DNA of 49,459 nucleotides from JAEXNA01 sp050486105 (GTDB lineage Bacteria > Vulcanimicrobiota > Xenobia > Xenobiales > JADMJV01), in NCBI GenBank assembly GCA_050486105.1, contig JBJHCR010000007.1:1-49459 (forward strand), read 5' to 3'. The notes below the pieces were generated by a model, which worked only from the letters and a program-made list of their open reading frames with translations, did not search any database and was not told the DNA's origin. The first letter of the stretch is position 1. The number at the start of each line of letters is the position of its first letter. Both the position numbers and the translations under genes were made by a program. This document shows, in pieces, positions 36,171 through 43,809 of this stretch.

Positions 36171-36742
36171 AGGGGAAGCTCCTGCTGCGCTCGGCTTGCA
36201 GCCACGCCGATGCCACAGCTCTCCGGGCTCTTGAACAAGAGGCCTTCCAGCATACCTGGTCTACGGAGACCTTTCTGAAAGAGTTTCAGAAGAAGGATCG
36301 ACTCTATGTGGTGGGGGAGGTGCCTTCAAGCCTGATCGTCTGTTCGGCGGCCTTAAACTGGGTTGCCGACGAATGTCATTTGAACTCCATGGTGGTTGCC
36401 CCAGACTTTCGAGGTCAGGGACTCTCATCTGAGACCTTGGGGGGCTTGCTGGTTTTCGCCATCTCTCTCGGTTTGAATTGGATGACGCTGGAGGTGAAAT
36501 GGCACAACCCACCCGCTTTAGGACTATACCGTAAGTTTGGGTTCGTCACCTTAGGCCGTCGGAAAGGGTACTATTCCGACGGCCAAGACGCGCGAATCAT
36601 GTGGGCGGGTCCGCTGAGAAGTCCGGTGTTTGCAGAGCGTTGTACCTCTTACCGGGAGTTGGGCGCAAACCTTCGAGAGACCTGGAAACGACAGGTGGGT
36701 GGAGAACCCACTACCGGCTGTGGAGATATGGTGAGCAAATGA
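36167..36742 (+). CDS. rimI: GNAT N-acetyltransferase, RimI-like
   Basis: 191 residues. RimI-type enzymes acetylate protein N-termini (ribosomal protein S18 in E. coli). GNAT motif A is 'SMVVAPDFRGQGLSSETLGG' and motif B 'LEVKWHNPPALGLYRKFGF', followed by the RimI-typical 'GRRKGYYSDGQDARIMW'. The chain continues about 45 residues beyond the usual end, with a basic tail. The start is TTG in a 4-nt TTGA overlap with tsaB, and the end is an ATGA overlap with tsaD. RimI genes often sit between tsaB and tsaD, which supports the name. Confidence 0.88.
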   Translation: MKGKLLLRSACSHADATALRALEQEAFQHTWSTETFLKEFQKKDRLYVVGEVPSSLIVCSAALNWVADECHLNSMVVAPDFRGQGLSSETLGGLLVFAISLGLNWMTLEVKWHNPPALGLYRKFGFVTLGRRKGYYSDGQDARIMWAGPLRSPVFAERCTSYRELGANLRETWKRQVGGEPTTGCGDMVSK

Positions 36743-37779
36743 GGGAGAGCACTGAATTTCAACTGCGGGAAGAGCATGTGCTTTTGGCTCTGGAGACTTC
36801 TTGCGATGACACTTCTATCGCTGTGCTGAAAGGCGGGCAGCCCTTGGCGCTCAGGGTGTCCAGCCAGACCCAACTCCACCGGCCCTTTGGAGGCGTAGTT
36901 CCAGAGTTGGCCAGTCGCCAACATCTGGAGGTCATCCATCCCTTATTAAGGGAGGTGCTGGCCGAAGCGGGTTTGGACTTTCCTGGCCTTCACGCTCTGG
37001 CGGTGACCAAAGGACCCGGACTTGCCGGTTCCCTTCTCGTTGGGGTGGCGGTGGCCAAGATGATCAGCAGTTTAAGGCGAATCCCGGTATACGGGGTCAA
37101 CCATTTAGAGGGCCATCTTTATAGTGCTCGCCTGGAGCATGACCTTCCCTGCCCCTTTCTTTGCCTGATCTGTTCAGGGGGGCACACCCAGTTGGTATAT
37201 GTGCCCGAGGAAGGTCGGCATCAGGTGCTCGGGCAGACCCGAGACGATGCCGCCGGGGAGGCCTTCGACAAGGTGGCAAAAATGGTCGGATTGTCTTATC
37301 CCGGTGGTCCGGTGATCGACAAGCTAGCTCAACAGGGAGACCCGACCAGCATGGTTTTTCCTCGTCCTATGAAGGACAGGGGCTATGAATTCAGCTTCTC
37401 GGGACTGAAGACTGCAGTTCGCAGGCAGTGGCAAGACATGGGAGAGGATCGCGAGCAGCTTCCGAATCTGGCTGCAAGCTTTCAAGAGGCGGTGGTCGAC
37501 GTCTTGCTGACTAAGCTCTTTCGAGCCGCTCGGGATCTGAATGTCGAGCGGGTTGCCGTAGTGGGTGGGGTGGCCTGCAATTCGGAACTGCGCCGACAAC
37601 TGCTGGCCAGAGCGGAAAAACGGGGCTTGAGAGCAGTCTACCCGCAACCCATTTACTGCACCGACAACGCTGCTATGATCGGTCGAGCAGCTTGGGATCT
37701 CAAGCACATACTGGTCCCGGAACTCGATTCTGATCTCGATGTCGACATCGGGATCTCCATGCTGGGAGAAGATTCTTAA
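36739..37779 (+). CDS. tsaD: tRNA N6-adenosine threonylcarbamoyltransferase TsaD
   Basis: 346 residues from the ATG of the ATGA overlap with rimI. The open frame extends upstream to 36601, but that part is the rimI coding region. TsaD is the catalytic ASKHA subunit that transfers threonylcarbamoyl to A37. Motifs are 'LALETSCDDTSIAVL', 'SQTQLHRPFGGVVPELASR', 'KGPGLAGSLLVG', the metal-binding 'NHLEGHLYSARLE', 'LICSGGHTQLV', 'SFSGLKTAV', 'GGVACNSELR' and 'CTDNAAMIG'. It ends with a 4-nt convergent overlap with the methyltransferase gene. Confidence 0.96.
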   Translation: MRESTEFQLREEHVLLALETSCDDTSIAVLKGGQPLALRVSSQTQLHRPFGGVVPELASRQHLEVIHPLLREVLAEAGLDFPGLHALAVTKGPGLAGSLLVGVAVAKMISSLRRIPVYGVNHLEGHLYSARLEHDLPCPFLCLICSGGHTQLVYVPEEGRHQVLGQTRDDAAGEAFDKVAKMVGLSYPGGPVIDKLAQQGDPTSMVFPRPMKDRGYEFSFSGLKTAVRRQWQDMGEDREQLPNLAASFQEAVVDVLLTKLFRAARDLNVERVAVVGGVACNSELRRQLLARAEKRGLRAVYPQPIYCTDNAAMIGRAAWDLKHILVPELDSDLDVDIGISMLGEDS

Positions 37780-38354
37780 GCGGTCGTTCGCTTCAGGGCT
37801 ACTCCCAGTTCGTAGGGGCCCAGGGGATGATCTATACGCAAAGGGGGATGCTCCGGCCATCTCCAGAGGCTAGGGGGAAACAGTTGTCGCATCTCGTCTA
37901 GTCCGCAGTGGTAGGGAGGGCCGTCCTCAGTGTGGGTCTGGAAGAAGGCGGCCAAGAGAAGTCCTTCGGGGGATACCCATTCCAACAAACGCTGGGCGTA
38001 GACGTCTCGCTCGGAAGGATCCAGCGCGCAAAGGCAAGTTTGCTCGTACACCAGATCGAAGGTCCTTTGGGGCTGCCATGTTAGGACATCGCCCTGCAGC
38101 AACTCGGCACGAAGGTCCTTATTTTCGAGGCGCTCCTGACATCTCCGCAGGGCTTCAGGGGCTAGATCCAGTGCGGTGACCTGATGCCCGACGGCAGCTA
38201 GGGCCACCACTTCGTGTCCAGTTCCACATCCGGGAACCAACACTTGGAGGTTGGCTGGGAGGCGATCGAGATGATGCCATAAGAACGGACTGACCGTACC
38301 TCGGTCCCAGGGGGTGTCGTTAGCTAAATATCGTGTGTTCCAGGTTAGTGTCAT
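37776..38354 (-). CDS. TPMT-family class I SAM-dependent methyltransferase
   Basis: About 192 residues. The thiopurine S-methyltransferase family includes bacterial enzymes acting on small thiols, halides, selenium or tellurium compounds. 'NTRYLANDTPWDRGTVSPFL' is the family opening, and the SAM motif I is 'VLVPGCGTGHEVVALAAVGH' with 'VTALDLAPEAL' after it. 'FDLVYEQTCLCALDP' is also family-typical. The start at Met 'MTLTWNTRY' (38354) is preferred over the upstream in-frame Met at 38414 because homology begins there. It is convergent with tsaD (4-nt overlap) and divergent from ppc. The substrate is unknown. Confidence 0.85.
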   Translation of the reverse strand: MTLTWNTRYLANDTPWDRGTVSPFLWHHLDRLPANLQVLVPGCGTGHEVVALAAVGHQVTALDLAPEALRRCQERLENKDLRAELLQGDVLTWQPQRTFDLVYEQTCLCALDPSERDVYAQRLLEWVSPEGLLLAAFFQTHTEDGPPYHCGLDEMRQLFPPSLWRWPEHPPLRIDHPLGPYELGVALKRTTA

Positions 38355-38503
38355 GTCTTGGCTTCCAACCACAGGGAGAAACTTGAGTTCCCCCCAAGAA
38401 CCCAAAAGAGACACCAGGAGAGCTATCTCTCAGCGAAACTCTCCCAAACGGCATGAGGGAGATCGGGGGAAGGCACCGACCCTCTTATCGGGAACCCGTG
38501 CCC

Positions 38504-41203
38504 ATGACAAATCCAAGGTACCTGGACCTCGATAAGGCCGATGACGACATCGCTTGGCTGCTGCTGTGTTTTAGGGAAATGCTGGAAGAAACCGGGAACT
38601 CTGAAGTGGCAAGCTTTCTACCCTGGCTGAATGAACACACCGAAGAGGCTTGTTTGCCGGAATCGAATCGGGCTGTGCAGGCCCTTTCCATTTCGTTTGC
38701 ACTTCTCAACCAGGTTGAAGAGAATGCCGCAGCTCAAATCCGTCGCCAGGTGGAAGACCAGGAAGGGGTCGAAATTGAGCGAGGGCTGTGGGGGCAGGTT
38801 CTCAAGCAGCTATTCGATGACGGAGAAGACCGCTCGAGCTTAGCTGAGAGGCTGCGGTACCTCCGCGTAGAGCCGGTGCTCACGGCTCACCCCACAGAAG
38901 CCAAACGTGCTACGGTTTTGGAGCACTACCGTCATCTGTATCTCTTGTTGGTGAAAAAAGAGAATCGCATATGGACCAGTTTTGAGCGTCAGGCCATTCG
39001 AACGGAGATCAAGGCGACCTTAGAACGCCTGTGGCGTACCGGTGATATCTTCCTAGAGAAGCCTGATGTCCCCTCAGAATTGCGCAATGTGGTCTATTAT
39101 CTCAGGAGAGTGTTTCCAGCGGCGCTTCCCCTCTTGGATCGAAGGCTCAGGCAGAGTTGGGCTGCCCTGGGAGGCGAACCAAGGCTCTTGGCTGAGTCGG
39201 ACTCCTTGCCCCAGGTTTCTTTTTCCACCTGGGTGGGTGGCGACCGAGATGGACATCCCTTGGTCTCGGCCCGAGTGACCCGAGAGGCCTTGGCGGAGTT
39301 GAGGAACAACGCCTTGGACTTAGTGCGAGAAAATTTGACCTCCTTGACCCGAAAATTGAGTCTTTCCGAGCACATCCAAGAGGCCACCCCCGAGCTCTTG
39401 CAGGCTATCGAGACTTCCGTGGAGCTTTGTCGAACACTAGGAGCAGAGGCTCGAGCTCGCAACCCAGACGAGCCTTGGCGACAGTGGGTCAATCTCATGC
39501 TTTGCCGATTGCCGGGTGAAGAGCGGCATGATTTTTCCTATAGATGTGCGCAAGAGTTGAAGAGCGATTTGGCCTTGCTGAGCCAATCCCTTAAGCAAGT
39601 CGGGGCTGAGCTCTTGGTGAAGAAAGATGTGGAACCGGTACAGCGGGTCATTGAAACCTTTGGCTTTCACCTGGCGTCCTTGGATGTCCGCCAGAACAGT
39701 GCATTCCACGATCGCGCGGTGGACCAACTGCTCAGAGCTTCAGGGAGCCAGGATTGTCAGTTTTCCGTGTGGTCAGAGGAGCGCCGCATAGAATTCCTTA
39801 GGGCAGAGCTGATTTCGCCTCGCCCTTTTGCTCGCCCGGATTTCGAGATAGGACCTGAGGCCGACGCGGTCCTGTCATGTTTTCGCGTCTTGAGGGCTGA
39901 ATGGGAGGCGCACGGTGACGCCGGCTTGGGGGCCCTCATCGTTAGCATGACCCGAAGTCTTTCGGATCTTCTCACGGTCTATCTCTTCGCTCGGGAGGTA
40001 GGTTTTCTGGTAGAGTCCGAAAGAGGGCCGTACTGTCCGATGCCTGTGGTTCCCCTATTCGAAACGGTGGAAGACCTGGAGCGCAGCCCCGAAGTCCTCA
40101 GAGAATTTTTCCGCCATGAGCTGACCAAGGCCGGACTCTCGGTTCGACAGGGGGTGCAGCAGGTGATGGTCGGCTACAGTGATAGCAATAAGGATGGAGG
40201 CCTGATAGCTAGCCTTTGGGGACTTTACCGAGCCCAGGCTCGAATGACTGAGGTGGCTGGTGAGCAAGGAGTCAGGCTGCGGTTTTTTCACGGCAGGGGA
40301 GGCACCATAAGCCGGGGGGCTGGGCCTACAGGGCGATTCGTGCGGGCTCTGCCGGCAGGTACCCTGGGGGGCGACTTGCGCCTGACAGAGCAAGGCGAGA
40401 CCATCTCTCAGAAGTACGCCAACCGAATCAGTGCGGTCTACAACCTGGAGTTGCTGCTCGCCGGCACAGCGGTGGCGACCCTCGGCAGAGGGGATCCGGA
40501 GGCCTGCCCTTCTGCTCGACTTGAGCCCATCTTGGATCGGTTGTCCGAATGGAGCCGAGTGAGCTACTCGAGCCTTATCAATGAGGCCGGATTCTTGACC
40601 TTTTTTGCTCAGGCCACACCCATCGACGTGATTGAGCAAACCCGAATCGGATCGCGGCCATCTCGGAGAACCGGACAGCGAACGTTGAACGATCTTCGGG
40701 CTATTCCGTGGGTCTTCAGTTGGAGCCAAGCTCGGTTCTTTCTCTCAGGCTGGTACGGTGTAGGAAGTGCCTTGGAACTGCTCTTTGAGCAGGAGCCCGA
40801 GAGCTACGCGTTGGTGAAAGAACAGTTCTTATGCTGGCCACCCATACATTACATCCTCAGCAACGCTGCCACCAGCATCATGACGGCAGATCCCGAGAGC
40901 ATGAGCCTTTACGCTGACTTGGTGGAGGACGAAGAGGTCCGCACTCGGATTTTCCATGCCATACTCAGCGAATACCAGTTGACCAGACGACATTTGGAGG
41001 CCCTATATGGGGGAGGGCTCGAGGAGTGTCGGCCTCATCCGGCCCGCCCACTCGCAAAGCGCCAAATGCCCTTGAGGCTTCTCCATCAGAGACAGGTGGA
41101 GCTCTTGCGGAAGTGGAGGGCTACTCCCGAGTCTGGAGAGCTGCTGACCAAGCTCCTGCTGGTGGTCAACGCTATTGCCGCCGGTCTGAGAACTACGGGG
41201 TAG
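38504..41203 (+). CDS. ppc: phosphoenolpyruvate carboxylase
   Basis: About 899 residues. The enzyme carboxylates PEP to oxaloacetate to refill the TCA cycle. Active-site blocks are 'EPVLTAHPTEAKRATVLEHY' (catalytic His), 'STWVGGDRDGHP', 'FGFHLASLDVRQNS', 'GYSDSNKDGG', 'FFHGRGGTISRGAGP' and 'LRAIPWVFSWSQARFFLSGW'. The C-terminus 'IAAGLRTTG' ends in the conserved TG. Some positions differ from the usual consensus: GTISRGAGP instead of GTIGRGGGP and GDRDGHP instead of GDRDGNP, so it is a divergent but complete enzyme. The start at 38504 is chosen by homology; the frame is open from an ATG at 38453. Neither has a clear SD. A small GAGAG-CTAT-CTCTC hairpin lies at 38418-38431 in the divergent promoter region. 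Confidence 0.94.
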   Translation: MTNPRYLDLDKADDDIAWLLLCFREMLEETGNSEVASFLPWLNEHTEEACLPESNRAVQALSISFALLNQVEENAAAQIRRQVEDQEGVEIERGLWGQVLKQLFDDGEDRSSLAERLRYLRVEPVLTAHPTEAKRATVLEHYRHLYLLLVKKENRIWTSFERQAIRTEIKATLERLWRTGDIFLEKPDVPSELRNVVYYLRRVFPAALPLLDRRLRQSWAALGGEPRLLAESDSLPQVSFSTWVGGDRDGHPLVSARVTREALAELRNNALDLVRENLTSLTRKLSLSEHIQEATPELLQAIETSVELCRTLGAEARARNPDEPWRQWVNLMLCRLPGEERHDFSYRCAQELKSDLALLSQSLKQVGAELLVKKDVEPVQRVIETFGFHLASLDVRQNSAFHDRAVDQLLRASGSQDCQFSVWSEERRIEFLRAELISPRPFARPDFEIGPEADAVLSCFRVLRAEWEAHGDAGLGALIVSMTRSLSDLLTVYLFAREVGFLVESERGPYCPMPVVPLFETVEDLERSPEVLREFFRHELTKAGLSVRQGVQQVMVGYSDSNKDGGLIASLWGLYRAQARMTEVAGEQGVRLRFFHGRGGTISRGAGPTGRFVRALPAGTLGGDLRLTEQGETISQKYANRISAVYNLELLLAGTAVATLGRGDPEACPSARLEPILDRLSEWSRVSYSSLINEAGFLTFFAQATPIDVIEQTRIGSRPSRRTGQRTLNDLRAIPWVFSWSQARFFLSGWYGVGSALELLFEQEPESYALVKEQFLCWPPIHYILSNAATSIMTADPESMSLYADLVEDEEVRTRIFHAILSEYQLTRRHLEALYGGGLEECRPHPARPLAKRQMPLRLLHQRQVELLRKWRATPESGELLTKLLLVVNAIAAGLRTTG

Positions 41204-41248
41204 TCCTTCCTGGGAGGTCTTGGGGCCCAGGGATAGAATTTTCTACGG

Positions 41249-41821
41249 ATGGGGCAGATCTGGATTTCTCAACTCAATCGGGTTCGTCTACTTCTCTTCT
41301 TGCTGGCTCTGCCCATATACTGGGAACTTTTCTCGCTGATTTGGGACAGCTACGCCAGGCTAGACGAGAATCCGCTGGTGTTTGTGGTCCCAGCCTTGAT
41401 GCTGGCACCCCTGGTTGGCTTGATGAGGTGTCTGGACTACTCCGAGCCAGACGCCAATGAGGCTCTCGGTCGTGCCGATCTTGCGACTTTTGCCCTCTGC
41501 CCTGTAGTTTTGATGTTGGCCCGCTCACTCCCCGAGGATTCGCTAGTGGCCTATATGGAGATTGCGGCTCTGGGGCTTGGTGCGCTGGTGGTACTCTCTT
41601 CTAAGGTGTTCTTTTTGGCGTTATGCTGGGTCATCATCTTCCAAGAGACAGACAAAAGCAGCGGCATTGTCGATCGATTTGTCGGCCGAGTTAAGGCCGT
41701 CACAGTCAGTTACCCAAGGGATTCGCTCGTCCTCCTCCTGGTCTCCCCGTTGTCTCCGCTCTTACTCGTAGCCGTCCTGAGTTACGTCATAATGAACTTG
41801 TTTGCCGTCCGCACATCCTGA
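41249..41821 (+). CDS. multi-pass membrane protein, unknown function
   Basis: 190 residues, no family recognised. Four or five hydrophobic segments: about 12-30, 45-62, 82-95, 103-130 (two short helices) and 160-185. The loop between segments 2 and 3 is acidic ('DYSEPDANEAL'). The ATG at 41249 has only a distant AGGGA upstream. It follows ppc by 45 nt on the same strand. A long palindromic repeat begins directly at its stop codon. Probably real, given the consistent hydrophobic pattern. Confidence 0.6.
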   Translation: MGQIWISQLNRVRLLLFLLALPIYWELFSLIWDSYARLDENPLVFVVPALMLAPLVGLMRCLDYSEPDANEALGRADLATFALCPVVLMLARSLPEDSLVAYMEIAALGLGALVVLSSKVFFLALCWVIIFQETDKSSGIVDRFVGRVKAVTVSYPRDSLVLLLVSPLSPLLLVAVLSYVIMNLFAVRTS

Positions 41822-41987
41822 CTAGTACAACGTCCGCAAAGTTCATCCCTAGTCTTGTCGGCCATGCATCCTCTTTCGCGGCGTCGAAGCTCACTTAAAT
41901 ACGCCTGGTATTAGGCGTTCGCTTCTCCTTGCGACAGAGGCGCCTGACCACAATTGGTAGGGACGAACTTCACGGACGTTGCACTAG
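41822..41987 (-). repeat. palindromic intergenic repeat, copy 2, inside a 166-nt imperfect palindrome
   Basis: Outer arms 41822-41851 and 41958-41987 match at 26 of 30 positions. All four mismatches are A-C on the plus strand, that is G-U pairs on the minus strand. The core (about 41862-41945) is the repeat shared with the other two copies: CCTCTTTCGC/GCGACAGAGG (41870-41879 with 41931-41940), GAAGC/GCTTC (41886-41890 with 41921-41925) and AATAC/GTATT (41898-41902 with 41908-41912). It begins at the stop codon of the membrane protein gene. Confidence 0.75.
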
Positions 41988-42236
41988 GGCGTAGGGGAGC
42001 CAGCTCTTCCCGGCAACATCTCCGTTTCGCGTTTAGACCCCCAGAACGGAGACCGATTTCTGTCGGGTCCAACGAGCTCGAAACCTTTGCGGGATCAGGC
42101 TTTTAGCTCTCTTCGTTCTCCCTCTTTCCCCAGGCTAGATCTGGCTTGGGGAAAGGAACAGCCAGCAAATGTTTTGAGCAAACCGTGAACTTTTTCGGGT
42201 CCAACTCCGTCTACTGACTGTTAGGAGACGCGAAGC
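41988..42236 (+). promoter_or_regulatory. structured leader region upstream of the small exported protein
   Basis: No ORF of note. Two hairpins: TCTCCGTT/AACGGAGA (42019-42026 with 42045-42052) and TTTCCCCA/TGGGGAAA (42125-42132 with 42147-42154). The 11-mer TCGGGTCCAAC occurs twice, at 42063-42073 and 42195-42205. An SD, AGGAG, lies 10 nt before the ATG at 42237. No clear -35/-10 pair was found. Confidence 0.45.
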
Positions 42237-42455
42237 ATGGTTTTCACTCAAATTAAGAATGTTTTTGTAAGTTTGCTGCTTTGCCTTCTGGTTTGCAGTC
42301 CGGTGCTGGCTGCCTCCGCTGATTGCCAGCGATGTTCGGGCAAGGGGGTCTGCAGCGTTTGCTGGGGTTCAGGAAAAGACACTGGGGGTGACGCCTGCTA
42401 TATTTGCAGTGGCAAAGGCCGTTGTTACTTCTGCTCGGGAACCGGGCGTTGGTAA
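42237..42455 (+). CDS. small exported CxxCxGxG (DnaJ zinc-finger-like) protein
   Basis: 72 residues. A Sec signal peptide (about 1-25, 'VFVSLLLCLLVCSPVLA') is followed by four CxxCxGxG-type units in 40 residues: CQRCSGKG, CSVCWGSG, CYICSGKG and CYFCSGTG. In DnaJ four such units bind two zinc ions; here they stand alone, with no J domain and no substrate domain. The number of Cys (eight) suits two zinc sites, but in the periplasm they could instead form disulphides. The start has SD AGGAG. The gene ends 3 nt from the stop of the convergent, also exported, carbonic anhydrase. Function unknown; a metal store or redox partner are possibilities. Confidence 0.8.
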   Translation: MVFTQIKNVFVSLLLCLLVCSPVLAASADCQRCSGKGVCSVCWGSGKDTGGDACYICSGKGRCYFCSGTGRW

Positions 42456-42458
42456 CAG

Positions 42459-43193
42459 CTATTCGGATTCCGGGAGAAACTCCGCTCGGCCGGTGGCGAC
42501 ATCGTAGACCGTACCGATGATCTTCAACTCTCCCTTAGCCTCTTTGTCCGCCAGCAACGGGCTCAGGCGTCGGAGTTCAGCGATGGTTGTTTCCACATTG
42601 CAACGGGTCACGGCGTTCACCAATTCTGAGTTGCTTGAGGAGCGCTCACCGAGCTTTGCCTTCTCGGCCATTTCAATGGCCGGCTCGACTCGAGCTAGAA
42701 GCTCTGTGAGATTGCCCAGTTCCACCTTGTCGATGGCTCCCTTTATGGCACCGCAATTGGAGTGTCCGACCACCACGATGACCTTGGCTCCAGCCGCCAG
42801 ACAGGCAAACTCCATGCTCCCGGCAATGTCTGAGTTCACCACGTTGCCGGCGATGCGAGCAGAGAAGATCTCCCCGATCCCCTTATCGAATACGAATTCA
42901 ACGGGGGCGCGGGAGTCGATGCAACTCAAAACGATGGCCGAAGGGTGCTGTCCGGAGGAGGTGGTGCGCTGCTCGAGCAGCAGGTCTCTTCCACGGCGCC
43001 GGCCGGATACGAAACGCTCGTTCCCTTCGATGAAAGAATCTACGATCTGCTGAGGGGTCAGGGCGTCGCGTTCGGCGCGGGAGCGCACCGGTGGGAAGGA
43101 CTCAGATTCGCTTGCCTGGGCTAGAGTTGGTAGGGAGAGAAGGAGGGCGCCAAACAGAGCGAGCACTATAGGACTTTTGAGAGCTTTTTTCAT
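42459..43193 (-). CDS. exported beta-class carbonic anhydrase
   Basis: 244 residues with a clear Sec signal peptide (about 1-27, 'PIVLALFGALLLSLPTLAQA'), so it acts in the periplasm or outside the membrane. It interconverts CO2 and bicarbonate. Zinc ligands of the beta class are all present: Cys91 in 'VLSCIDSR', His144 and Cys147 in 'VVGHSNCGAI', and the catalytic Asp93-Arg95 pair. The start is the ATG of 'MKKALKSP'. It is convergent with the tiny Cys-rich exported gene, only 3 nt apart. PEP carboxylase, a bicarbonate consumer, lies nearby but on the other strand and in another compartment. Confidence 0.92.
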   Translation of the reverse strand: MKKALKSPIVLALFGALLLSLPTLAQASESESFPPVRSRAERDALTPQQIVDSFIEGNERFVSGRRRGRDLLLEQRTTSSGQHPSAIVLSCIDSRAPVEFVFDKGIGEIFSARIAGNVVNSDIAGSMEFACLAAGAKVIVVVGHSNCGAIKGAIDKVELGNLTELLARVEPAIEMAEKAKLGERSSSNSELVNAVTRCNVETTIAELRRLSPLLADKEAKGELKIIGTVYDVATGRAEFLPESE

Positions 43194-43258
43194 GGCCTAA
43201 GGTTGGCCGACAACGGACAGAATCCTTTTCGGGTGATGACAAGCTTAAGAACCGGATC

Positions 43259-43708
43259 TCAGCCCATCTGAGGCCGGGACAGCAGCCACTCTTCGCCGTT
43301 GATAGTGGGACCTGAGTTCTTGATGAGGCGAACGCTCTCCACTTCCGGTTTTGAATGTTCCGTCGGTGAGTGATCTCCGGGTACCGCGCGACTACTGCTC
43401 ACTTTGAGGTCTTCGCTGTCGGGCTCCACCAAGACGTAGTGCCCCCCGAGAGGTGCGTTGGGAGCATTCAGGGCCTCCAAGCGTTCGCCCATGGTGGCCT
43501 TGCGATAGACTTGACTTTTCATGGTCGGCTGATCCAGATGGAGCGGAGAGGCCTCTTTGCCTCCCAGATCAACCTCATCCTTGATGGGCTTGGGGTTAAG
43601 CTCCTTAGTATCCTTTTTCGTAGTCCCCTCAGGAGGTAGTTGAGGTCTATATTTTTCAAAGTCTTCCAGGGCCTTCTGCCGCTGGAAACCGAGGTCGGTG
43701 AGTTTCAT
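43259..43708 (-). CDS. hypothetical protein, mostly disordered
   Basis: 149 residues from the ATG at 43708, which has an excellent SD (AGGAGG, 6 nt upstream). The open frame continues to 43831, but the SD decides the start. No family is recognised. The protein begins 'MKLTDLGFQRQKALEDFEKY' and is then rich in Pro, Lys, Glu and Ser, with a Gly-His-Tyr-Val-Leu-Val-Glu-Pro strand near residue 88 and the end 'NGEEWLLSRPQMG'. No signal peptide or membrane helix. Upstream lies a 17-bp palindrome that could control it and a divergent transcript. Confidence 0.6.
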   Translation of the reverse strand: MKLTDLGFQRQKALEDFEKYRPQLPPEGTTKKDTKELNPKPIKDEVDLGGKEASPLHLDQPTMKSQVYRKATMGERLEALNAPNAPLGGHYVLVEPDSEDLKVSSSRAVPGDHSPTEHSKPEVESVRLIKNSGPTINGEEWLLSRPQMG

Positions 43709-43769
43709 GGGAATCCTCCTGAATGAGCAAAAAGAACTAAGTGATCTATGCCCAGAAATAATAACGATT

Positions 43770-43786
43770 TGGCAAAGACTTTGCCA
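43770..43786. promoter_or_regulatory. 17-bp perfect palindrome, candidate operator
   Basis: TGGCAAAGACTTTGCCA is an 8+1+8 perfect inverted repeat. Its right half overlaps the -35 box of the plus-strand promoter, and it lies 62 nt upstream of the minus-strand gene start at 43708, so it could control both directions. Confidence 0.55.
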
Positions 43787-43809
43787 TAAATTTACCAAAA
43801 ATTTACAAT
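43781..43809 (+). promoter_or_regulatory. sigma70-type promoter, plus strand
   Basis: -35 TTGCCA (43781-43786) and -10 TACAAT (43804-43809) each match consensus at 5 of 6 positions, with exactly 17 nt between them. The spacer carries AAATTTAC twice, 11 nt apart (43788 and 43799). It points at 43815 onward, where no clean gene is visible. Confidence 0.55.

Noticed and set aside
41026..41460. ORF across the ppc end and the membrane protein start
   Set aside because: It overlaps two better-supported genes in another frame and its product is low-complexity with no family features.
41822..41987. Repeat copies as integron attC sites
   Set aside because: They lie directly after ORFs and fold from one strand, as attC sites do. 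However, the ends do not match the RYYYAAC/GTTRRRY core sites, copies are far apart and in both orientations, and there is no integrase.
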